The position numbers and the translations under genes were made by a program. From an uncultured bacterium (lineage in GTDB: Bacteria; Hydrogenedentota; Hydrogenedentia; Hydrogenedentales; Hydrogenedentaceae), in assembly GCA_938014335.1 (NCBI GenBank), contig CALLRP010000027.1, positions 23,746-87,745 of the forward strand: a stretch of 64,000 nucleotides of DNA, written 5' to 3'. Positions within the stretch are counted from its first letter, which is position 1, and the number at the start of each line of letters is the position of its first letter. A model generated the notes under the pieces. It had not been told where the DNA came from. It ran no database searches and saw only the letters and a program-made list of their open reading frames with translations. Positions 17,822 through 26,184 of this stretch are shown here, one piece after another.

Positions 17822-19068
17822 GGGTCGAGTAACTCCGGTGCTTTTATTGGAATTAGTTTTTTCTCATTGATAAACTCATTTGCTACATCAATAGTTTCAT
17901 CTTTGGTAAAAGTACATACAGAATATACAATAATACCACCTTTTTTGCATACTCTACACGCCTCTTCAAGTATTGCTTTTTGTAATTTTGATAATCGTTG
18001 TAAGGCTTCCCGTTGAATGTTATATTTAATGTCAGGGTTTCTTCTTAAAGTTCCCAATCCAGAGCAGGGAGCATCTAATAAAATTCTGTCAAAAGTTTCA
18101 TCCGGGAAAGGTAAATAGGTCCCACTTGAACAAATAGGAAAAATATTCTCACATTTAAGTCTATGTATGTTTTCATAAATGCGTTGTATTCTTCCCGGAT
18201 GAATTTCCACAGAATATATTTTAGATTGATTACGAGTAAATTCTGCAATATGGGTTGTTTTGGTCCCTGGAGCCGAACAAATATCAAGAATAATCTCGTT
18301 GGGTTGTGGATTTAAAGCATGGACACTCAGCATTGATGCAGGATCTTGTATTGTATATAGCCCTTGCTTCATTAATGGACAGTCTGTTAATAGATATGTA
18401 GAATTTAATGACAATTCTTCGGGAATAGGAGTGAGATGTTGCGCTTCAATCCCAATTTTCTTTAATCTTTTTTCTAATTCTTCTCGACTAATTTTTGTTA
18501 AATTTGTCCTAATAGAAAGAAAAGGGATTTCGGATACAGACAAAGCAAAGTTTTCAAGTTGATTTTCACCAAATCTTTGAGAAAATTCTTGAAGAATCCA
18601 TTTCGGTATAGAATAACGGATAGATAAATAATCGAATATATTTTCATCTTTAGGTGGTAATTGAATATCTTCAAATTTTTCGGGTAGTTTACGAAGAACA
18701 GCATTTACCATACGAGCTAATCCCACATGCCCAAATATTCTTGCGAGGTCCACAGATGTATGTACAGCGGCTGGAGTAGTAACAATATCACAAAAATAAA
18801 TCTGAAAAATGGCAATTCTTAAGATATAAAGGATAGGGAGTGGAAGTGATTCCAAAGAATTATTAAAATATTTAGAGATAATATAGTCGAGTAAATCAAG
18901 GTTACGAATGGTTCCATAAACAAGATGGGAAAAAAATCGGCGCCCTCTTGTGCTATAAGCTTTTCTTTTTAGCGTTCTAGAAATACACTCATCTATGGGT
19001 AATTTGCCATTTTCCCATCGTAATAAAGTATTAATAACTGCAGCACGAACGATATCTACACTAGCCAT
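17737..19068 (-). CDS. rsmB: 16S rRNA (cytosine-967-C5)-methyltransferase RsmB
   Basis: RsmB methylates C967 of 16S rRNA with SAM. The N-terminal NusB-like domain (about 1-145, ending VNAVLRKLP) is followed by the Rossmann methyltransferase domain with DICSAPGTKTTH, the catalytic-loop DAPCSGLGTLRRNPD and SVCTF carrying the nucleophilic cysteine. The start chosen, MASVDIVRAA at 19068, overlaps fmt by 8 bases; in-frame starts at 19080 (ATG) and 19095 (GTG) are also open but have poorer ribosome-site spacing. The 3' end overlaps the PASTA gene by 85 bases. Confidence 0.93.
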   Translation of the reverse strand: MASVDIVRAAVINTLLRWENGKLPIDECISRTLKRKAYSTRGRRFFSHLVYGTIRNLDLLDYIISKYFNNSLESLPLPILYILRIAIFQIYFCDIVTTPAAVHTSVDLARIFGHVGLARMVNAVLRKLPEKFEDIQLPPKDENIFDYLSIRYSIPKWILQEFSQRFGENQLENFALSVSEIPFLSIRTNLTKISREELEKRLKKIGIEAQHLTPIPEELSLNSTYLLTDCPLMKQGLYTIQDPASMLSVHALNPQPNEIILDICSAPGTKTTHIAEFTRNQSKIYSVEIHPGRIQRIYENIHRLKCENIFPICSSGTYLPFPDETFDRILLDAPCSGLGTLRRNPDIKYNIQREALQRLSKLQKAILEEACRVCKKGGIIVYSVCTFTKDETIDVANEFINEKKLIPIKAPELLDPWTIQTGQYQTIPKNLWDGFFLTVFQKP

Positions 19069-20023
19069 TTTCTGAAGCATCCTCAAAAGTATCACCTATA
19101 TGGATAGGTTTACCATTTATATATTCACGAAAAGTTAGAGGTTTCCGATTCGGTGCCTGAAGCACACAAATTCCAACCAATCCTTTCCCTGTTTTTACTA
19201 TACATTTATCCTTCAAAATATGTACAACAGTTCCGGGTTTTACCTCCGTATAATTATAATTAAGACTTTCAGGAATTAATTCAGTTTTATGTATTCGAAT
19301 AATTTCATTTTTGAATTTTGTAAAAGCAACAGGCCAGGGAAGACATCCTCTAACACAATTATGTATAGTTAGTGCAGGTTGATTCCAATAAATAATACCA
19401 TGTTTTTTCTCTATGAGATGACAATATGTGGCTTTTGAATGGTCTTGAGGTACAAATACCGCTTTGTTGTCTTCAATTATACGAATAGACTGAACCAATA
19501 AATCTGCCCCCATCAAAGATAATCTATTGGCGAGATCTACAGCAGTTTCATTAATATCGATAGGTGTCTTTTCCTGTAATAAAATATCCCCAGCATCCAT
19601 TTCCATGGAGATTTTCATAATAGTAATACCCGTTTCTGTGTCACCTTCTAATATAGCAGTCTGAATAGGGGAAGGCCCTCTCCAACGAGGCAATAGACTT
19701 GGATGTAAATTTATGATATATCCTAATTTAGGGAGCGATAACACTTCTTCCTTCAAGAATCTCCCATAAGCAACAACTACACCAAGGTCAGGTTGTAGTT
19801 CTTTAAAAATTTGAATATATTTTGGATCATTTACTTTTTCAGGTTGAAAAACAGGGATTCCTAATTTTTCAGCTTCAATTTTAATAGGTGGAGGTGTTAA
19901 ATGAAGATGCCTTCCACTAGGCTTATCGGGCTGGGAGACTACTCCAACTACAGAAAAATGGGTATGAAGTTTCTGTAAAGATGGGATTGCAATTTCGGGT
20001 GTTCCAAAAAAAAGTATTTTCAC
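19061..20023 (-). CDS. fmt: methionyl-tRNA formyltransferase
   Basis: Fmt formylates initiator Met-tRNA with 10-formyltetrahydrofolate. The 320-residue sequence begins MKILFFGTPEIAIPSL and carries the active-site region HPSLLPRWRGPSPIQ, with catalytic H and the downstream MDAGDIL aspartate. The C-terminal OB-like tRNA-binding domain (about 205-310) is present. The start codon is GTG, overlapping the ybaB stop (TTAGTG), so translation is probably coupled. No def (deformylase) gene is adjacent, unlike many bacteria. Confidence 0.95.
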   Translation of the reverse strand: MKILFFGTPEIAIPSLQKLHTHFSVVGVVSQPDKPSGRHLHLTPPPIKIEAEKLGIPVFQPEKVNDPKYIQIFKELQPDLGVVVAYGRFLKEEVLSLPKLGYIINLHPSLLPRWRGPSPIQTAILEGDTETGITIMKISMEMDAGDILLQEKTPIDINETAVDLANRLSLMGADLLVQSIRIIEDNKAVFVPQDHSKATYCHLIEKKHGIIYWNQPALTIHNCVRGCLPWPVAFTKFKNEIIRIHKTELIPESLNYNYTEVKPGTVVHILKDKCIVKTGKGLVGICVLQAPNRKPLTFREYINGKPIHIGDTFEDASENG

Positions 20024-20361
20024 TAATCCATCAATCCTGGAATTTCAATACCACCTGCAATTTCTTTCATTTTCTCCTTTGCAAGAACACGAACCTTTTC
20101 AGATGTAATATTAAAAGCGGACAGGGTAAGTGCTTCCAATAACGATTTGTCCGCCATACCTTCTGAAAATAACTCATCTGATATAGATATATTTAGGACT
20201 TCGAATTTCCCATTCATTTTAATTTTAACCATACCACCACCCGATTCGCCTTCAACCACCTCTTTTGCCAATTCTTCTTTAAGAGTTTCAATTTTTTGCT
20301 TTACTTGCATGGCTTCTTTTAATAATCCACCTAACTGTGAAATATCTTTAAAATTAAACAT
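20023..20361 (-). CDS. YbaB/EbfC family nucleoid-associated protein
   Basis: A 112-residue YbaB family protein, a small dimeric DNA-binding factor. The family core is visible: an N-terminal helix (LGGLLKEAMQVKQKIETLKEEL), the EGESGGGMVKIKMNGKFEVLNI strands and the C-terminal helix with KEKMKEIAGG and a final IPGLMD. In many bacteria ybaB sits between dnaX and recR; here it heads the fmt-rsmB-PASTA-rpe run and shares a base with the fmt start. Confidence 0.93.
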   Translation of the reverse strand: MFNFKDISQLGGLLKEAMQVKQKIETLKEELAKEVVEGESGGGMVKIKMNGKFEVLNISISDELFSEGMADKSLLEALTLSAFNITSEKVRVLAKEKMKEIAGGIEIPGLMD

Positions 20362-20504
20362 TTTTGTATAAAATCTCCTCTTTAAGATTAGGTCATAATT
20401 TTACATGAAAAGAGATAAAAAAATCAAAGTTAGTGAGAAAAAGTAGTATACAGAATGACAAAAAATATTTTTTAAAAAAATAGGGAAAAATTTAGTAGAA
20501 ACAT

Positions 20505-20540
20505 AATAGTATTACTAAATAGATAAAAAGTAATACTATT
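20505..20540. repeat. AT-rich perfect inverted repeat in the ybaB-hoxF gap
   Basis: Perfect 11-base arms AATAGTATTAC and GTAATACTATT flank a 14-base spacer in the 379-base divergent gap between ybaB and hoxF. With only two G:C pairs the hairpin is weak, so it may be an operator or a DNA cruciform rather than a terminator. The rest of the gap holds the hoxF promoter listed next and, near 20570, a short GACCGGTA stretch; nothing else was recognised. Confidence 0.55.
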
Positions 20541-20646
20541 TATTTAGGTAAAAAAATGACCGGTACTTCATTAAGGCCTCAATTTATGCGTTTCAAATTA
20601 TACTTTATCAATTTTAACAAAATAATTGAAAAGTAGTCGTTAAATA

Positions 20647-20675
20647 TTGAAATATAATGATAAATATGATATAGT
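20647..20675 (+). promoter_or_regulatory. probable promoter of the hydrogenase operon
   Basis: TTGAAA at 20647-20652, 17 bases, then TATAGT at 20670-20675 fits a sigma-70 promoter, about 65 bases before the hoxF start. Immediately downstream, at 20689-20702, ACTTA-ACGG-TAAGT forms a short palindrome, followed by further TAAGT copies at 20707 and 20711, a plausible operator overlapping the transcription start. A TATAAT at 20653 is an alternative -10 without a good -35. Confidence 0.5.
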
Positions 20676-20740
20676 TTTATAAGTGTTTACTTAACGGTAA
20701 GTTAATAAGTAAGTCAAATCTTTGTAGGAGTATTGATGTT

Positions 20741-22513
20741 ATGACCCACCATTACCGAGAACAAATCAAAAACATTGCCAGTAAGTATGGCAATGACCGT
20801 GGTTATCTGATGAATATAGCCCATGATATTGTGAATGAGTTCGGCTATATATCAGATGAAATGGTCTCCAATTTAGCAGATGTCCTGAACCTACCTGTGG
20901 TGCAAGTTCGGGATATGATCAGTTTTTATGCATTTTTCCCAAGAAAACCACTTGGAAAAAATGTAATAAGACTTTGTAATGCAGTTATTGAAAGGATGAA
21001 AGGTGCAGACGAAGTAGGAAAGGCATTCGAAAAGGCATTAGGTATTTCTTTTGGAGAAACTACAAAAGATAATCTATTTACACTACTTCATACGCCATGC
21101 ATTGGACTAAGTGACCAGGCACCCAGTGCATTAATTAATAAAATCCCATTAACTAATTTAAAACCTGCTGATGTTCCACAAATTATTAGTGAATTAAAGG
21201 CGGGTAAAGATGTATCCGATTTACCACAGGCGAGAGTTCAGTTAAATCTCAAAAAAGAAGGCGAGGTAATCTGTGCTCCATTAGACAGTGGTACAGCATT
21301 GCGAAATGCATTAAACATGAAACCCGAAGAGGTAATTGGTGAAATAAATAAATCGAGATTACGAGGAAGAGGTGGTGCGGGATTCCCAACGGCTATGAAA
21401 TGGGATTTCTGTAGGAAACAAAAATCACCCATTCGTTATCTTATTTGTAATGCGGATGAAGGGGAGCCCGGCACTTTTAAAGACCGTGTTATACTTACAG
21501 AATATCCCGATTTAGTTTTTGAGGGCATGACTATTGCGGGTTATGCTATTGGTGCCAAAGAAGGTATCATGTATCTTCGTGGAGAATATGCTTATCTATT
21601 GGAAAACCTTGAAAAAGTATTAGCGAAAAGAAGACATTTAGGTTTATTGGGTGAACATATATGTGGTAGAGAAGATTTTAATTTTGACATCCGAATTCAG
21701 TTAGGTGCGGGTGCTTATGTATGTGGAGAAGAATCGGCACTTATTGAATCTGCTGAAGGGAAGAGAGGGGCGCCCAGAGATAGACCTCCGTTCCCTGTTC
21801 AAAAGGGATATAAAGGGGAACCTACATCGGTAAATAATGTAGAAACACTTTGTTGTGCTGCTCGTATTTTAGAAAAGGGCGGTGAATGGTTCTCAAAAAT
21901 TGGAACCAAAGATTCAACAGGGACAAAGATGCTAAGTGTTTCAGGTGATTGTGAACATCCAGGAGTATACGAAGTCGAGTATGGAATAACGATCGAAAAC
22001 CTGTTAGAACTTGTAGGAGCAAAAGATACACAGGCAGTTCAAGTAGGGGGGGCATCTGGAAAATGTGTTGCACCCAAAGACTTTGGAAGACGTATTTCTT
22101 TTGAAGACCTTCCTACGGGCGGTTCCATCATGATTTTTGGTAAAAATAGAGATTTATTAGAATGTATGTATCAATTTGTAGAGTTTTTTGTAGAAGAGTC
22201 CTGTGGGTGGTGTGTCCCATGTCGTGCAGGGACTACCCTTCTTGAAAAGAAATTTAGACAAATACTCGACGGAAAAGGTACGGCACAGAGTCTTGCTGAA
22301 TTGAGAAGAATTGCGCAGACAGTGAAATCAATGAGTCGTTGTGGATTAGGACAAACATCTGCAAATCCAGTTTTAACCACAATTTATGACTTTGCTGATT
22401 TATACGCAGAAAAAATTAAGGAAGAAAATGGAAAATTATTAACCTTTGATTTACAAAAAGCCATGAAAGTTGGAATTGAAGCAAGTGGAAGAACAAAGGA
22501 AGGAGTAAAATAA
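20741..22513 (+). CDS. hoxF: NAD-linked [NiFe] hydrogenase diaphorase subunit HoxF (fused NuoE-NuoF type)
   Basis: A 590-residue diaphorase subunit that moves electrons between NAD(H) and the hydrogenase through FMN. An N-terminal NuoE-like domain (about 1-160) keeps only C79 and C120 of the four [2Fe-2S] cysteines (TPCIGLSDQ has S at 124). This is the same pattern I recall for Ralstonia soluble-hydrogenase HoxF. The NuoF-like part has RGRGGAGFPTAMKW, NADEGEPGTFKDR (NAD/FMN site), GAGAYVCGEESALIES and the [4Fe-4S] motif ESCGWCVPCRAG with a later SRCGLG cysteine. GGAG lies 10 bases before the ATG. It ends one base into hoxU's start region (TAATG). Confidence 0.95.
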   Translation: MTHHYREQIKNIASKYGNDRGYLMNIAHDIVNEFGYISDEMVSNLADVLNLPVVQVRDMISFYAFFPRKPLGKNVIRLCNAVIERMKGADEVGKAFEKALGISFGETTKDNLFTLLHTPCIGLSDQAPSALINKIPLTNLKPADVPQIISELKAGKDVSDLPQARVQLNLKKEGEVICAPLDSGTALRNALNMKPEEVIGEINKSRLRGRGGAGFPTAMKWDFCRKQKSPIRYLICNADEGEPGTFKDRVILTEYPDLVFEGMTIAGYAIGAKEGIMYLRGEYAYLLENLEKVLAKRRHLGLLGEHICGREDFNFDIRIQLGAGAYVCGEESALIESAEGKRGAPRDRPPFPVQKGYKGEPTSVNNVETLCCAARILEKGGEWFSKIGTKDSTGTKMLSVSGDCEHPGVYEVEYGITIENLLELVGAKDTQAVQVGGASGKCVAPKDFGRRISFEDLPTGGSIMIFGKNRDLLECMYQFVEFFVEESCGWCVPCRAGTTLLEKKFRQILDGKGTAQSLAELRRIAQTVKSMSRCGLGQTSANPVLTTIYDFADLYAEKIKEENGKLLTFDLQKAMKVGIEASGRTKEGVK

Positions 22514-23229
22514 TGAGTACAAATGTAGTTACTTTTACAATTGATGGAGTAGAAATAAAATCTGCTCCGGATAAAACAATTATTCAAGCGGCGGATGATG
22601 CTGGAATTTATATTCCAAGATTGTGTTATTTAAAGGACCTTCCTCCGGGTGGACATTGCCGGGTTTGCACAGTTAAAGTGAATGGGAGACCTGTGAACTC
22701 CTGTACCTATCCTGTCGCAGAAGGAATCGTTGTCGAAAATGATATAGAAGAATTGAATTCATTTCGAAGAAATATTATAGAGATGTTGTTTGTAGAGGGA
22801 AATCATTTCTGTCCTTCATGCGAAGTAGCCGGGAAATGTGAACTGCAGGCTCTGGCATACCGTCTTGGATTACTAACACCTCAGATGCCATATCTATACG
22901 CACAAAAAGAACTGGATGCTACTCATCCTGATGTGTATTTAGACCGCAATCGTTGTGTTTTGTGTGGTCGTTGTGTTAGAGCGTCTATACATCTGGATAA
23001 GAAAAATGTATTTGGCTTCGAAAATCGTGGTATCAATATGAAAATTTCTGTCAACTCTAATGATGGATTACAAGATACTAATTTATCGAAAGAGGATAAA
23101 GCAATGTCTGTTTGTCCTACGGGATGTCTTGTAGTAAAACGGCAAGGCTATTTAACACCTGTGGGTAAGAGACTGTATGACAAAAAACCGATTGGTTCTG
23201 AAATAGAAACGAAAAAAGTGAAATCATAA
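22513..23229 (+). CDS. hoxU: NAD-linked [NiFe] hydrogenase subunit HoxU
   Basis: A 238-residue iron-sulfur electron-transfer subunit homologous to the N-terminus of NuoG. The [2Fe-2S] ferredoxin domain has cysteines in RLCYLKD, GHCRVC and NSC. A His/Cys [4Fe-4S] site follows in GNHFCPSCEVAGKC, then a further [4Fe-4S] site from CVLCGRC plus the later SVCPTGC. Truncation after this point, without the molybdopterin-like NuoG body, is the hydrogenase form rather than complex I. It abuts hoxF and precedes hoxY by 19 bases. Confidence 0.94.
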   Translation: MSTNVVTFTIDGVEIKSAPDKTIIQAADDAGIYIPRLCYLKDLPPGGHCRVCTVKVNGRPVNSCTYPVAEGIVVENDIEELNSFRRNIIEMLFVEGNHFCPSCEVAGKCELQALAYRLGLLTPQMPYLYAQKELDATHPDVYLDRNRCVLCGRCVRASIHLDKKNVFGFENRGINMKISVNSNDGLQDTNLSKEDKAMSVCPTGCLVVKRQGYLTPVGKRLYDKKPIGSEIETKKVKS

Positions 23230-23248
23230 ATAGGAAAGGAATGGAGTT

Positions 23249-23797
23249 ATGAGTAAACCGGTTATTGCAACTGCCCATTTCACGGGGTGTTTTGGTTGTC
23301 ACATGTCCATTCTGGACATTGATGAACGTATATTAGACCTTGTTGAATTGGTTGAATTTAATAAGTCCCCAATAAATGATATAAAGAATTTTACAAAACC
23401 TGTTGATATAGGAATTATCGAAGGTGGCATAAGTAATGATGAAAATGCAGAAATCCTTATGGAATTTCGTAAACATTGTAAGATTCTGGTTGCCATTGGC
23501 GCATGTGCTTTGACAGGAGGAGTTCCTTCAATGAGAAATTTGGTGCCATTGAAAGAGTGCTTGGAAGAAGCCTATTTGAATGGTCCCACCGTAAAAAGTG
23601 AGAACACAGGAATTATTCCAAATGACCCCGACATTCCCGTGTTATTAGACAGAGTATATCCCTGTCATGAAGTAGTAAAGATTGACTATTTCTTACCGGG
23701 TTGTCCGCCATCGGCGGATACCATCTGGAATGCACTGGTTGCCTTATTAAAAGGTGAACCGTTAAATCTTGACTATGAACTTATAAAATATGATTAA
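23249..23797 (+). CDS. hoxY: NAD-linked [NiFe] hydrogenase small subunit HoxY
   Basis: A 182-residue small subunit carrying the proximal [4Fe-4S] cluster next to the NiFe site. The ligand cysteines are in GCFGCHMSILDIDERI, GACALTGG and LPGCPPSAD. No Tat signal is present, so the enzyme is cytoplasmic, as in group 3d. GGAATGGAG lies just upstream of the ATG. It sits between hoxU and hoxH in the standard order. Confidence 0.95.
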   Translation: MSKPVIATAHFTGCFGCHMSILDIDERILDLVELVEFNKSPINDIKNFTKPVDIGIIEGGISNDENAEILMEFRKHCKILVAIGACALTGGVPSMRNLVPLKECLEEAYLNGPTVKSENTGIIPNDPDIPVLLDRVYPCHEVVKIDYFLPGCPPSADTIWNALVALLKGEPLNLDYELIKYD

Positions 23798-23815
23798 TTT
23801 TAGGAGGCAGTATCT

Positions 23816-25261
23816 ATGAGTACAAAAACAGCAGGAAGAAAAATAGTAATTAATCCCGTAACACGGGTAGAAGGACACGGGAAAGTTACCATTCTTTTAG
23901 ACGAAAAAGGAAATGTTCAACAATCCCGTTTCCATATTATAGAATTTCGAGGATTTGAACGATTTGTTCAAGGACGATTTTATTGGGAAGCCCCTACGAT
24001 TGTCCAGAGACTATGTGGAATTTGTCCTGTAAGTCATCACCTATGCGCGGCGAAGGCTACAGATATGATTGTAGGAGCCAAGACGCTTACTCCAACTGCG
24101 GAAAAAATGAGACGGCTTATGCATTATGGGCAAACTTTACAATCTCATGCTCTTCACTTTTTCCATCTTTGTTCACCCGATTTATTATTTGGCTTTGATG
24201 CCCCCGTTGAACAAAGAAATGTGATTGGTGTTATAAAAGCAGACCCGGAAACTGCAAAAAAAGCCGTTTTATTACGGAAATATGGTCAGGAGATTATTAA
24301 AGCTACCGCAGGTAAAAAAGTACATGGAACAGGTGCTATCCCCGGAGGAATTAATAAAAATCTCTCTAAAGAGGAAAGAGATGTTTTCCTCAAAGATATA
24401 GATACCATTCTGCAGTGGTCTGTTGAGGCGTTAGAACTATGTAAAAAAATTGTAAAAGAAAAATTGGACTTCTTCTTAAAATTTGGAGCATTTGATTCTA
24501 ATCATTTAAGTATTGTTCGTAAGGATGGATGCCTTGACCTGTACGATGGATTACTACGAGCCAAAACAGCAGATGGTAAGATAATCTTTGACATGGTAAA
24601 ACCTGAAGATTATCTTGATTATATTGCGGAAGAAGTTCGTCCATGGAGTTACATGAAATTCCCGTTTATTCGCAGTTTGGGAAAAGAAAAAGGATGGTAT
24701 CGAGTAGGGCCATTAGCACGAATTAACAATTGTGATTTCATCGATACTCCTCTGGCGGAGAAAGAAAGACAAGAATTAATGTCTTTATCGGGTGGAAAGC
24801 CAATAAATGCCTCCATGGTTTATCACTGGACGAGGTTGATAGAAATGTTACATTCTGCAGAAAAGATAAAAATTTTATTAAATGACCCCGATTTACAAGG
24901 GACAAATTTGATAACTCAAGGGACGAAACAAAAACGGGGTGTCGCATGGATAGAAGCTCCGCGTGGGACTTTATTTCATCATTATGAGATTAATGACAAT
25001 GACCAGATTGTCCTCGCCAATCTTATTGTATCAACAACGAATAATAATGAACCGATGAACCAAGTTGTAAATGTCCTCGCAAAGGATTATTTACAGGGGA
25101 AATCGGAAATAACGGAAGGTTTGTTAAATACCATAGAAGTAGGTATCCGTGCATATGACCCCTGTTTGAGTTGTGCTACACACGCATTAGGACAAATGCC
25201 TTTGCAAGTTCAAATTGTAGACCATAAGGGTGAACTTGTTCATGAACTTATTAGAGGGTGA
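23816..25261 (+). CDS. hoxH: NAD-linked [NiFe] hydrogenase large subunit HoxH
   Basis: A 481-residue catalytic subunit. The NiFe site ligands are the N-terminal RLCGICPVSHH (C67, C70) and the C-terminal DPCLSCATH (C450, C453). The tail after H456 (ALGQMPLQ and on, 25 residues) would be removed by the maturation protease. EFRGFERFVQG, VPGG-type IPGGINKNLS and MKFPF are also typical of group 3d. An AGGAGGCAGTATCT ribosome site precedes the ATG. The hypA-F metallocentre genes are not in the window and must lie elsewhere. Confidence 0.96.
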   Translation: MSTKTAGRKIVINPVTRVEGHGKVTILLDEKGNVQQSRFHIIEFRGFERFVQGRFYWEAPTIVQRLCGICPVSHHLCAAKATDMIVGAKTLTPTAEKMRRLMHYGQTLQSHALHFFHLCSPDLLFGFDAPVEQRNVIGVIKADPETAKKAVLLRKYGQEIIKATAGKKVHGTGAIPGGINKNLSKEERDVFLKDIDTILQWSVEALELCKKIVKEKLDFFLKFGAFDSNHLSIVRKDGCLDLYDGLLRAKTADGKIIFDMVKPEDYLDYIAEEVRPWSYMKFPFIRSLGKEKGWYRVGPLARINNCDFIDTPLAEKERQELMSLSGGKPINASMVYHWTRLIEMLHSAEKIKILLNDPDLQGTNLITQGTKQKRGVAWIEAPRGTLFHHYEINDNDQIVLANLIVSTTNNNEPMNQVVNVLAKDYLQGKSEITEGLLNTIEVGIRAYDPCLSCATHALGQMPLQVQIVDHKGELVHELIRG

Positions 25262-25739
25262 TAAAATACTCATCTTTGGATATGGCAACCCGGGGCGTCA
25301 TGACGATGCCTTAGGTCCCCTTTTTGCTCAGCGTGCACAAAAGTTGAAACAGGAAAACATTTATGTGGATGAAGATTATCAGTTAAACATTGAATTAGGT
25401 GCTGAATTAGTATATTATGATAAAGTACTATTTGTAGATGCGTCGAAAGAAGGTGAAGAACCTTTTGAAATGAGAAGAATATTTCCTTCCAAAGACATAA
25501 CCTTTACTACACATTCTGTTAATGCAGAGTCAATTATAGCAATATGTGAAGAATATTTCAGTTCTGCACCGGAATCGTGGATGTTAGGTATAAAAGGTTA
25601 TGATTTTTCGATAGGGGAAGGAATTACCGAAGAAGCACAAAAGAATCTTGAATTAGCGTGGCAATATTTTAATAATAATATAATAAAACAACAAAGGAGA
25701 AGGGAACATGGAACAAAAGAAAGTTATACTTATTATTGA
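25242..25739 (+). CDS. hoxW: hydrogenase maturation protease HoxW
   Basis: An endopeptidase of the HycI/HoxW family that clips the HoxH C-terminal tail after nickel insertion. The N-terminus has FGYGNPGRHDDALGP, including the metal-sensing acidic residue after GNPGR, followed by FVDAS and a C-terminal GIKGYDFSIGEGIT. The frame opens with GTG at 25230, but ATG at 25242 has AAGGG 10 bases upstream and is preferred (165 residues). It overlaps hoxH by 20 bases and the response regulator by 32. The fold is confident; specificity for HoxH is inferred from position. Confidence 0.9.
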   Translation: MNLLEGDKILIFGYGNPGRHDDALGPLFAQRAQKLKQENIYVDEDYQLNIELGAELVYYDKVLFVDASKEGEEPFEMRRIFPSKDITFTTHSVNAESIIAICEEYFSSAPESWMLGIKGYDFSIGEGITEEAQKNLELAWQYFNNNIIKQQRRREHGTKESYTYY

Positions 25740-26085
25740 TGATGACCCTGATATTCGTTCTGCATTGAGAGTTATGCTGGAATCCGCTGGTTTTGTAGTT
25801 GGTGAAGCAGCAAACGGCGAAGAAGGATTGAAAGCGGTTCAGAGGATACAACCCGATGCTGTCATCATAGATTTGATGATGGAAAATGTAGATTCCGGAA
25901 GTCAAGTTGCAATTAAACTAAAAGAAGATAAATATCCCGGTCCTATGTACATGTTAAGTTCTGCTGGTGATGCAGTTCGTTACAACATTGATGCCCGTGA
26001 GTTAGGCCTTGCAGGAATTTTCCAAAAGCCTGTTGACCCAAAAGTTTTCATTTCAACCTTAAAAGCAAAATTAGGTGTGGCATAA
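25708..26085 (+). CDS. single-domain response regulator in the hydrogenase operon
   Basis: A 125-residue receiver domain with no output domain. The acidic pocket DDD at 11-13, phospho-acceptor D55 (VIIDLMM), S84/S85 and K107 (FQKPVD) are all intact. AAAGGAGAAGGG precedes the ATG. It is the last gene of the hox operon, overlapping hoxW by 32 bases and followed by a strong terminator. The histidine kinase at 26185 is the obvious partner candidate. With no DNA-binding domain it must act by protein contact or a phosphorelay. Confidence 0.92.
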   Translation: MEQKKVILIIDDDPDIRSALRVMLESAGFVVGEAANGEEGLKAVQRIQPDAVIIDLMMENVDSGSQVAIKLKEDKYPGPMYMLSSAGDAVRYNIDARELGLAGIFQKPVDPKVFISTLKAKLGVA

Positions 26086-26104
26086 GAAAAACTTTATTAA
26101 AAAA

Positions 26105-26138
26105 TAAAAAAAACGGAGCAAGTGCTCCGTTTTTTTTA
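26105..26138 (+). terminator. rho-independent terminator of the hox operon
   Basis: A perfect 8-base stem (ACGGAGCA and TGCTCCGT) with an AG loop, flanked by an A-run on the left and eight T residues on the right, lies 27 bases after the response regulator stop. The symmetric A and T flanks would let it act in both directions, but no minus-strand gene reads into it. Confidence 0.95.
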
Positions 26139-26184
26139 TACAATTATTATCAGAACATTATATACTTTATTCTGAAGGACAAAA

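Noticed and set aside
22513..23229. NuoG/NuoF-like subunits as part of a respiratory complex I
   Set aside because: HoxU ends before the molybdopterin-like body of NuoG, HoxY and HoxH with nickel ligands follow, and no proton-pumping nuo genes are present.
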